Position numbers and translations under genes: made by a program. From the NCBI RefSeq assembly GCF_003025615.1, contig NZ_PYMJ01000001.1, positions 186,001 through 250,000 of the forward strand: a DNA stretch of 64,000 nt, read 5' to 3'. The notes beneath the pieces are model-generated. The model worked only from the letters and a program-made list of their open reading frames with translations. It was not told the origin of the DNA and searched no databases. Position 1 is the first letter of the stretch. Each line of letters begins with the position of its first letter. This document shows, one piece after another, positions 57,088 through 64,000 of this stretch. The stretch is from Photobacterium frigidiphilum (GTDB lineage Bacteria; Pseudomonadota; Gammaproteobacteria; Enterobacterales; Vibrionaceae).

Positions 57088-57390
57088 TTAGTTAAAAAAG
57101 CTACGGTGTTTCTCATTACATGTTTTTTTTACTTTCATTGATACTGCTCTATTTTTTGAATCCGGCAGGAAATCAAGTAAACATTGATTATAGTTCGCAT
57201 CTTTTTCTGACAGCATGAAGTTATCAACATGAAGCTGGTTACAGGCATGGGTTAACATACTGGCCGCACTCGGATCTTCCGTTCCCGTTACATACTGTAA
57301 TACACAATCTTGATACGCTGCTTTATCTTCCTTAGCTTGTGCATTACCTGCAATAAACAGCAGTACGAAGAATATTTTGTACTTATTCAT
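57088..57390 (-). CDS. Small secreted four-cysteine protein of unknown function
   Basis: Signal peptide (MNKYKIFFVLLFIAGNAQA) and a mature part of about 80 residues with four cysteines (QDC, HACN, NQC, TCNE), enough for two disulfides. It resembles the VF_A0006-type four-cysteine family of Vibrionaceae, but I cannot verify it. The frame has a GTG at 57405 and ATGs at 57396 and 57390; I use 57390. No neighbour on its strand within 170 bases, so it is monocistronic. Confidence 0.7.
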   Translation of the reverse strand: MNKYKIFFVLLFIAGNAQAKEDKAAYQDCVLQYVTGTEDPSAASMLTHACNQLHVDNFMLSEKDANYNQCLLDFLPDSKNRAVSMKVKKTCNEKHRSFFN

Positions 57391-57505
57391 AGCCATTAAA
57401 TACACCGTTCAATTTTTAGTGATTATACTATAATTAAAATATACTTCTGCTTAACGAACAGTGAATAAACCTCAGAAACACATTTCAGGACGGGACACTT
57501 CAAAT

Positions 57506-57540
57506 AAAAAAGCCTATCTCAATAATAGACAGGCTTTTTT
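57506..57540 (-). terminator. Terminator of the suc operon
   Basis: AAAAAGCCT and AGGCTTTTT arms with an imperfect inner stem, 30 bases after the sucD stop; T-run on the minus strand. Confidence 0.85.
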
Positions 57541-57569
57541 TATTCGCAATAAGCTAAAGGAGTGAATAA

Positions 57570-58442
57570 TTACCAACCAGTAACTTCACGCAGTGCTTTA
57601 CCGATATCGGCTAGGCTTTTAACGGTCTTAACACCAGCTTCTTCAAGGGCTGCAAACTTATCTTCAGCAGTGCCTTTACCACCAGAAATAATTGCACCAG
57701 CATGACCCATACGCTTACCAGGAGGAGCCGTAACACCTGCAATGTAAGAAACAACAGGTTTAGTCACGTTAGCTTTGATGAATGCTGCCGCTTCTTCTTC
57801 TGCAGTACCACCGATTTCACCAATCATTACGATTGCTTCAGTTTCAGGATCTTCTTGGAAAAGCTTAAGAATATCAATGAAGTTAGAACCAGGGATAGGG
57901 TCGCCACCGATACCAACACATGTAGACTGCCCGAAACCTTCGTCTGTAGTTTGCTTAACAGCTTCGTAAGTAAGCGTACCGGAACGAGATACAATACCTA
58001 CTTTACCTTTCTGATGAATATTACCAGGCATGATGCCGATCTTACATTCGTCTGGAGTAATAACACCCGGACAGTTAGGACCAATCATCACTACGCCTGC
58101 TTCGTCTAAACGTACTTTTACGTCAAGAAGATCAAGCGTTGGAATACCTTCAGTTATCGTTACGATTAACTTAATGCCAGCATCGATTGCTTCAAGGATT
58201 GCATCTTTACAGAAAGGTGCTGGTACATAGATAACTGATGCTGTTGCGCCAGTTTCTTCAACGGCTTCACGTACGGTATTAAATACAGGAAGACCAAGAT
58301 GCGTTGTGCCGCCTTTACCAGGTGAAACGCCACCAACCATTTTTGTACCGTATGCGATAGCTTGCTCTGAGTGGAAAGTACCTTGACCACCAGTGAAGCC
58401 CTGACAAATAACTTTCGTATCTTTATTAATTAGTACAGACAT
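57570..58442 (-). CDS. sucD: Succinyl-CoA synthetase alpha subunit
   Basis: TCA-cycle enzyme subunit that carries the phospho-His and binds CoA. CoA-binding [15 protein letters not shown] (about 16-30) and the catalytic His in [17 protein letters not shown] (His near 247). 290 residues. Its ATG overlaps the sucC stop (TAATG), so translation is coupled. Confidence 0.97.
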   Translation of the reverse strand: MSVLINKDTKVICQGFTGGQGTFHSEQAIAYGTKMVGGVSPGKGGTTHLGLPVFNTVREAVEETGATASVIYVPAPFCKDAILEAIDAGIKLIVTITEGIPTLDLLDVKVRLDEAGVVMIGPNCPGVITPDECKIGIMPGNIHQKGKVGIVSRSGTLTYEAVKQTTDEGFGQSTCVGIGGDPIPGSNFIDILKLFQEDPETEAIVMIGEIGGTAEEEAAAFIKANVTKPVVSYIAGVTAPPGKRMGHAGAIISGGKGTAEDKFAALEEAGVKTVKSLADIGKALREVTGW

Positions 58443-59608
58443 TATTTGCCCTCCGCTGCAGCAACTACTTTTTCCGCTGCTTCAGTTAATGAAGTCGCAG
58501 CAATAATATTCAGACCACTTTCCGCAAGTTTTTTCGAACCTAGAGGTGCGTTGTTACCTTCAAGGCGAACAACTACTGGTACTTTAACACCAACCTCTTC
58601 AACAGCACCGATGATGCCATCAGCAATAAGATCACAACGTACGATACCGCCAAAGATATTGACAAGAACCGCTTTAACATTCGTATCCGATAGGATGATT
58701 TTAAATGCTTCCGTTACACGCTCTTTTGTTGCGCCGCCCCCTACATCTAGGAAGTTAGCAGGTTGGCCGCCGTGTAGGTTTACGATATCCATCGTACCCA
58801 TAGCAAGTCCAGCACCATTAACCATACAGCCAATGCTACCGTCTAGTGCAACATAGTTAAGTTCCCATTGCGCTGCATGTGCTTCGCGCTCATCTTCTTG
58901 AGATGGATCGTGCATTTCACGTAGCTTAGGTTGACGGTACATTGCATTTGAATCAATGTTGATTTTTCCATCAAGACACAAAAGGTTACCTTCAGCAGTA
59001 ACAACAAGTGGGTTGATTTCTAATAGCGCTAAGTCGTATTGAGCAAACATGTTGCCTAGACCCAGAAAGATCTTAACGAATTGCTTAATTTGATCGCCAA
59101 CTAGGCCAAGTTTAAATGCAAGTTCACGACCCTGGTATGGCTGAGGGCCAACCAATGGATCAATCGCAGCTTGGTGAATAAGTTCTGGCGTTTCTTCAGC
59201 AATTTTTTCAATATCCACACCACCTTCAGTCGATGCCATGAATACGATGCGACGTGTAGCGCGATCTACAACCGCACCTAAATATAATTCATTTGCGATG
59301 TTAGACGCTTCTTCAACCAAGATTTTGGTTACTGGTTGACCCTTTGCATCTGTTTGAAAAGTGACTAGGTTTTTACCCAGCCATTTTTGAGCAAATTCTT
59401 TAACACCGTCTTTTGTATCATGTATCTCTACGCCGCCCGCTTTACCACGGCCGCCTGCGTGTACCTGACACTTAACAACTTTCTTATCTGTACTAATACG
59501 ACCAGCCGCTTCAAATGCTTCTTGCGCTGTATCACATGCGAAACCTTCTGGAACTGGCAAACCGTACTCAGCAAAAAGCTGTTTTGCTTGGTATTCATGC
59601 AAATTCAT
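58442..59608 (-). CDS. sucC: Succinyl-CoA synthetase beta subunit
   Basis: ATP-grasp subunit that uses ADP/ATP with succinyl-CoA. [22 protein letters not shown] is the family N-terminus; [10 protein letters not shown] is the nucleotide-binding loop (about 52-61); [16 protein letters not shown] lies near 316. 388 residues. Preceded by a 137-base gap with two hairpins, upstream of which is sucB. Confidence 0.97.
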
Positions 59609-59656
59609 GATGTTCTATCCGTTTTATATCCCTTAGGGGAGGTGTTATATCCATAT

Positions 59657-59733
59657 GAAATACTCTTGGGTATTTCTTCGTCATTCTATCTGAAAGCTTT
59701 TATGTAAGCCGGACGTTGAGCCTGCCCGGCTTA
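59657..59733. repeat. Two hairpins in the sucB-sucC gap
   Basis: GAAATAC/GTATTTC (59657-59676) and TAAGCCGG/CCGGCTTA (59705-59733) each form perfect stems with no T-tract in the suc direction. They could attenuate or stabilise the mRNA between sucAB and sucCD. Confidence 0.55.
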
Positions 59734-59745
59734 GCTTTTTAGATA

Positions 59746-60957
59746 TTAAACGTCTAGCAATAGACGTGTTGGGTCTTCTAGTAAATCTTTAATTGTTACC
59801 AGATAACCCACTGACTCACGACCATCAACTAAACGGTGATCATAAGACAATGCTAGGTACATCATTGGTAAAATTTCAACCTTACCATCAATAGCCATTG
59901 GGCGGTCAGCAATTTTATGCATACCCAAAATTGCCGCTTGTGGTAGGTTAATAATCGGCGTAGACATCAGAGAACCAAATACTCCACCGTTGGTAATTGT
60001 GAAGTTACCGCCAATCAATTCATCAACAGTAAGCTTACCGTCACGGCCTTTGATAGCGAGTTCACGAATACCTTTCTCAATTTCAGCAAGGCTTAGTTTG
60101 TCACAGTCACGCAGAACGGGTGTAACTAGACCACGCGGTGTTGATACCGCAATGCTGACATCGAAGAAGTTGTGATAAACAATATCATCACCATCAATTG
60201 ATGCGTTTACTTCAGGGTAACGTTTTAGCGCTTCAACAACTGCTTTCACGTAGAAAGACATGAAACCTAAACGAATACCATGACGTTCTTCAAAGATATC
60301 TTTGTATTGCTTACGAAGATCCATGATTGGTTTCATGTTCACTTCGTTGAACGTTGTTAGCATTGCAGTGCTATTTTTAGCTTCTAGCAAACGCTCTGCA
60401 ACACGCTTACGTAAGCGGGTCATTGGAACACGTTTCTGGCTACGCGCAGCAAGTGGTGCTTCTGCTTTCGCTTCAGCAACAGGTGCTACAGCTGGAGTAC
60501 TACTATTTTTTAGGTAAGCTTCTACATCTTCACGAGTGATACGACCGCCAACACCTGTACCTTTAACGGCAGATGCTTTAATGCTGTGCTCACCAAGTAG
60601 ACGACGTACAGCAGGGCTTAACGCTTCATTTGTTTCTTCAGTCAAAGATGCAGTATTACGCTTGTTCGGCGATGATTCAGCAGCTACTGGCACATCCTTC
60701 GTTGGCTCACCAGCAACCGCACCTACTTTAATCTTGCCAATTAACTGCTTAGATAAAACAGTTGTGCCATCAGCTTCGATAATTGCTTCTAAAATACCGT
60801 CTTGAGGTGCTGGAACTTCCAACACAACTTTATCAGTTTCAATATCAACTAAAACTTCATCGCGTGTAACAAAGTCACCAGGCTGCTTGTGCCAAGTCGC
60901 AACTGTCGCATCAGCAACGGATTCAGGTAAATCAGGAACCAGAATTTCGATCGTCAT
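59746..60957 (-). CDS. sucB: 2-oxoglutarate dehydrogenase E2 (dihydrolipoamide succinyltransferase)
   Basis: Core of the 2-oxoglutarate dehydrogenase complex. The lipoyl domain has the lipoyl-Lys in [11 protein letters not shown] (about residue 43), the peripheral-subunit-binding domain is [37 protein letters not shown] by order (about 112-150), and the catalytic domain ends with [16 protein letters not shown]. 403 residues. 28 bases after sucA. Confidence 0.97.
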   Translation of the reverse strand: MTIEILVPDLPESVADATVATWHKQPGDFVTRDEVLVDIETDKVVLEVPAPQDGILEAIIEADGTTVLSKQLIGKIKVGAVAGEPTKDVPVAAESSPNKRNTASLTEETNEALSPAVRRLLGEHSIKASAVKGTGVGGRITREDVEAYLKNSSTPAVAPVAEAKAEAPLAARSQKRVPMTRLRKRVAERLLEAKNSTAMLTTFNEVNMKPIMDLRKQYKDIFEERHGIRLGFMSFYVKAVVEALKRYPEVNASIDGDDIVYHNFFDVSIAVSTPRGLVTPVLRDCDKLSLAEIEKGIRELAIKGRDGKLTVDELIGGNFTITNGGVFGSLMSTPIINLPQAAILGMHKIADRPMAIDGKVEILPMMYLALSYDHRLVDGRESVGYLVTIKDLLEDPTRLLLDV

Positions 60958-60985
60958 ATCGGTTTTGTCCTTTTGTTTCCAGTTC

Positions 60986-63799
60986 TTATTCTGTGATAGT
61001 CAGAGCGTCTTCAACTAACGCTTTCTGCTGCTTAAGGTGTACCGACATGTAACCCACAGCCGGTGACGCCGATGCAGGGCGACCTGCATAATTCAAATCA
61101 GAGCCTTTTGGCAATGCTGAACGGAAATTGTGTTGACTTGAATACCATGCACCTTGGTTTTGAGGCTCTTCTTGACACCAAACATAGTCGGTAACATGTT
61201 GATAATCAGCCAATGTAGCTTCAACATCTTCTTTAGGGAATGGGTATAGTTGTTCAATACGAACAATAGCAACATCAGTTTTATCATTTTTACGACGTTG
61301 CTCTAGAAGATCGTAATAAACCTTACCAGAACAGAACACGACACGTTTCACTTGTGTCGGATCTAGTGCATCTACCTCACCAATCGCTGGTTGGAATGTA
61401 CCTTCCGCTAAGTCTTCCATCGTCGAAACACACAGTGGATGGCGAAGCAGTGATTTCGGCGACATCACGATCATAGGACGACGCATAGGGCGTACAACCT
61501 GACGTCGTAACATGTGATAAACCTGTGCAGGTGTAGATGGCACGATAACTTGCATATTTTGCTCAGCACAAAGCTGCAAGTAACGTTCAAGGCGAGCAGA
61601 TGAGTGCTCAGGACCTTGACCTTCATAACCGTGTGGCAGCAGCATGGTTAAGCCACACATACGTCCCCACTTTTGTTCACCTGAACTAATGAACTGGTCT
61701 ATAACAACCTGAGCACCGTTAGCAAAGTCACCAAACTGTGCTTCCCAAATGGTTAAACCACTTGGCTCTGCCGTTGCATAACCGTATTCGAAAGCTAACA
61801 CTGCTTCTTCAGAGAGAACCGAGTCGATAACTTCAAATGGACCTTGCTTATCATGAAGGTTTGCTAGCGGTACATAGGTGCTGGCATCTGCTTGGTTGTG
61901 CAATACAGCGTGGCGGTGGAAGAACGTACCACGACCAGAATCTTGTCCTGTAATACGAATACGATTACCGTCATCAACTAAAGTTGCATACGCTAATGTT
62001 TCAGCCATCCCCCAATCAACAAGCTTATCACCCGCTAACATGGATAAACGGTCGTTATACAGTTTCTGTACTCGCCCTTGTAACGTATGGCTTTCGGGGA
62101 ACTGACAAATACGCTGACCAAGTTCTTGTAAACGTTCACGTTCAACTTTGCTTGCCCAGTCAACTGTCCAGTCATGACCAAGGTATGGAGCCCAGTCAAC
62201 TGAATGCAGCTTCATCGGACGCCATTCTTTAACCACACATTCGCCGCGGTCAAGCGCATCACGATATTCGTTCACAAGGCTTGTTGCTGTTTCTAACTCG
62301 AAGCTTCCGCTGTCGGTCAGTGTATCAGCATAAATTTTACGTGGTGTTGGGTGCTTTTTGATCTTTTGATACATCAAGGGCTGAGTTGCATTGGGCTCAT
62401 CAGCTTCGTTATGACCATGGCGTCGGTAACAAACCAAATCAATAACTACATCACGTTTGAATGTATTTCGGAAATCAAATGCGATACGCGTAACAAAAGC
62501 AACGGCTTCTGGATCATCAGCATTGACGTGGAAAATAGGTGCTTGGACCATTTTCGCGATATCAGTACAGTATTCGGTTGATCGCATATCCTGAGGGTTA
62601 GACGTTGTAAAGCCGATTTGGTTATTCACGACGATACGCACAGTACCACCAACGCGGTAACCGCGCGCCTGAGACATATTAAATGTTTCAGCTACGACAC
62701 CCTGCCCTGCAATCGCAGAGTCACCGTGAAGTGTAATAGGCAGAACTTTCGAACCATCACTATCACCTAAGCGATCTTGACGAGCACGAACAGAACCAAC
62801 AACAACAGGGTTAACAATTTCTAGGTGTGATGGATTAAATGCGAGAGCTAAATGCACATCACCACCAGGGGTTGCAAAGTCAGCAGAGAAACCTTGGTGA
62901 TATTTCACATCACCTGTACCCCAACTTTCCCCATGTTTACCCGCAAACTCGTCAAACAAGTCTTGCGGTTTTTTGCCCAGAACGTTAACAAGCATGTTGA
63001 GACGACCACGGTGAGCCATACCAACAACAACTTCACGTACACCCTGACTACCAGCATGACGGATCAGTTCTTTCATCATTGGAATAAGGGCATCGCCACC
63101 TTCCAACGAGAAGCGTTTCGCACCTGGGAATTTTGCACCAAGGTAACGTTCAAGACCTTCGGCAGCTGTTAACTCTTCAAGAAAACATTGCTTTTCATCT
63201 TTACTAAACGTACCAGTGCTCGATACAGATTCAAGACGCTGCTGAATCCAACGTTTTTCATCCGTATTCGTAATATGCATATATTCTGCACCGATAGAAC
63301 CACAGTAGGTTTTCTTCAGTGCTGCATATATTTCTGAAAGTTTCATCGTTTCTTGACCAACGGCAAAAGAACCGACGTTGAAACTTTCATTAAAATCATC
63401 CTCGGTCAAATTGTGGAATTCAGGGGCAAGTTCAAGAACTCGCTCCTGTTCCCACAATCCTAGAGGATCGAGGTTTGCGTGTTGATGCCCACGGAAACGG
63501 TATGCGTTGATTAACTGCAATACCTTAACTTGCTTAACATCTACATCTGGATCACTGACGGTAGCGCTTAGATGGGTTGTTTCTTTCGCTAGACGTCGGA
63601 AATAATCACGAACACGTGAATGAGGTTGTTCTACAACATTCTCATTAACTACTGGCAAATCACCAAAAACGGTTTGCCATTGTTCATCAACTAATTCTGG
63701 GTCGCTAAGATACAACTCGTAGAGGTCTTCTACATAAGTCGCATTGGCGCCAGCTAGGTGTGAAGACTCAAGCCATGCCTTCATAACGCCGTTCTGCAT
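60986..63799 (-). CDS. sucA: 2-oxoglutarate dehydrogenase E1 component
   Basis: Thiamine-diphosphate decarboxylase that forms succinyl-lipoyl-E2 from 2-oxoglutarate. N-terminal helical segment [19 protein letters not shown] as in E. coli; TPP-binding [15 protein letters not shown] (about 257-271) and [17 protein letters not shown]; 937 residues (933 usual). Shine-Dalgarno AAGGG before the ATG. It follows sdhB after a terminator-like hairpin, in the sdh-suc cluster. Confidence 0.97.
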   Translation of the reverse strand: MQNGVMKAWLESSHLAGANATYVEDLYELYLSDPELVDEQWQTVFGDLPVVNENVVEQPHSRVRDYFRRLAKETTHLSATVSDPDVDVKQVKVLQLINAYRFRGHQHANLDPLGLWEQERVLELAPEFHNLTEDDFNESFNVGSFAVGQETMKLSEIYAALKKTYCGSIGAEYMHITNTDEKRWIQQRLESVSSTGTFSKDEKQCFLEELTAAEGLERYLGAKFPGAKRFSLEGGDALIPMMKELIRHAGSQGVREVVVGMAHRGRLNMLVNVLGKKPQDLFDEFAGKHGESWGTGDVKYHQGFSADFATPGGDVHLALAFNPSHLEIVNPVVVGSVRARQDRLGDSDGSKVLPITLHGDSAIAGQGVVAETFNMSQARGYRVGGTVRIVVNNQIGFTTSNPQDMRSTEYCTDIAKMVQAPIFHVNADDPEAVAFVTRIAFDFRNTFKRDVVIDLVCYRRHGHNEADEPNATQPLMYQKIKKHPTPRKIYADTLTDSGSFELETATSLVNEYRDALDRGECVVKEWRPMKLHSVDWAPYLGHDWTVDWASKVERERLQELGQRICQFPESHTLQGRVQKLYNDRLSMLAGDKLVDWGMAETLAYATLVDDGNRIRITGQDSGRGTFFHRHAVLHNQADASTYVPLANLHDKQGPFEVIDSVLSEEAVLAFEYGYATAEPSGLTIWEAQFGDFANGAQVVIDQFISSGEQKWGRMCGLTMLLPHGYEGQGPEHSSARLERYLQLCAEQNMQVIVPSTPAQVYHMLRRQVVRPMRRPMIVMSPKSLLRHPLCVSTMEDLAEGTFQPAIGEVDALDPTQVKRVVFCSGKVYYDLLEQRRKNDKTDVAIVRIEQLYPFPKEDVEATLADYQHVTDYVWCQEEPQNQGAWYSSQHNFRSALPKGSDLNYAGRPASASPAVGYMSVHLKQQKALVEDALTITE

Positions 63800-63832
63800 T
63801 GTTTTCCCTTAACCACTAGTTATCGCCGTTTT

Positions 63833-63850
63833 TCCGGTCTCTAAGCCGGA
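63833..63850. repeat. Small stem in the sucA leader
   Basis: TCCGG and CCGGA pair over 8 bases. It includes TAAGCCGGAC, the same ten bases found in the sucB-sucC hairpin at 59705-59714. Confidence 0.5.
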
Positions 63851-63857
63851 CTTAAAA

Positions 63858-63890
63858 GCTAGCCTTGCTGACAAAGCAGGTCAGGCTAGC
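63858..63890 (-). terminator. Terminator/attenuator after sdhB
   Basis: GCTAGCCT and AGGCTAGC are perfect 8-base arms, followed by TTTTAAG on the minus strand; lies 20 bases after the sdhB stop and 60 before sucA. Confidence 0.7.
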
Positions 63891-63909
63891 ATATCGATAA
63901 TTCTTTTAC

Positions 63910-64000
63910 TTATACCGCTCGTTTAAGCAACATTGATTTAATGTGACCAATTGCTTTGGTTGGATTTAATCCCTTAGGACAAACATTTACACAGTTCATG
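63910..64000 (-). CDS. sdhB: Succinate dehydrogenase iron-sulfur subunit, C-terminal part
   Basis: Only the last 29 full codons are in the window, cut by its right edge. They contain MNCVNVCPKGLNP, with Cys ligands of the 3Fe-4S and 4Fe-4S clusters, and end IGHIKSMLLKRAV, matching SdhB. It passes electrons from succinate to quinone at the inner membrane; the rest of sdhCDA would lie to the right. Confidence 0.95.
   Translation of the reverse strand, partial: MNCVNVCPKGLNPTKAIGHIKSMLLKRAV

Noticed and set aside
57506-57569. SdhX-like small RNA at the end of the suc operon
   Set aside because: Only about 30 bases separate the sucD stop from the terminator stem, too short for a recognisable 3'UTR-derived RNA.

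Overview
The window is a contiguous, gene-dense chromosomal segment of a gammaproteobacterium. Gene content and order point to Vibrionaceae, most likely Photobacterium. The sequence leans A+T-rich. The order min - rnd - fadD - Slp lipoprotein - tsaB - yoaA and feoABC / mepM / znuACB / sdhB-sucABCD are arranged as in that family, and several small genes resemble Vibrionaceae-type unknowns (VC2046-like, a four-cysteine secreted protein). This family placement is an inference from genes, not from rRNA. I see no IS element, prophage, CRISPR array, tRNA or rRNA.

Layout: 26-1000 cmoB (tRNA wobble modification). 1090-4370 is a tight three-gene unit: a lipoprotein retropepsin, a cysteine-free transglutaminase fused to membrane helices, and an ATP-grasp glutamate-ligase-like enzyme. 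This is the most interesting poorly characterised system here. 4513-7181 holds a PatB/MalY-type lyase, a VC2046-like protein with a hairpin over its ribosome-binding site, and an SDR that has lost its catalytic tyrosine. 7233-9938 is adhE, behind a 730-base regulatory region, divergent from marC/ychE. 11526-19925 holds a K+ channel, glpQ, cysS, ppiB, lpxH, a TSUP transporter, a degenerate EAL-HDOD regulator and ychJ.

20583-28126 is a complete histidine operon, hisGDCBHAF(IE), preceded by a His-rich leader peptide and a classical attenuator. It is followed by tdk, then an NhaC-family transporter behind a well-conserved lysine riboswitch, which suggests that it carries lysine. An H-NS gene follows. 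32165-36592 holds a lytic transglycosylase, ycgL, minCDE and rnd; 36988-43550 is fadD, a hydrolase, an Slp-type lipoprotein, an unknown small gene, tsaB and yoaA, all on the minus strand.

43780-50071 holds purU, yecM, argS, a GGDEF diguanylate cyclase, a DUF924 protein and a HIT protein. 50163-52902 is feoABC with a Fur-like box. 53085-56977 is mepM-znuA and divergent znuCB around a near-perfect Zur operator. 57088 encodes a small secreted protein. 57570 to the end is the TCA block sucABCD with the last codons of sdhB, all on the minus strand. Metal uptake (Fe2+, Zn2+), central metabolism and amino-acid synthesis therefore sit together with visible Fur, Zur, attenuator and riboswitch control.
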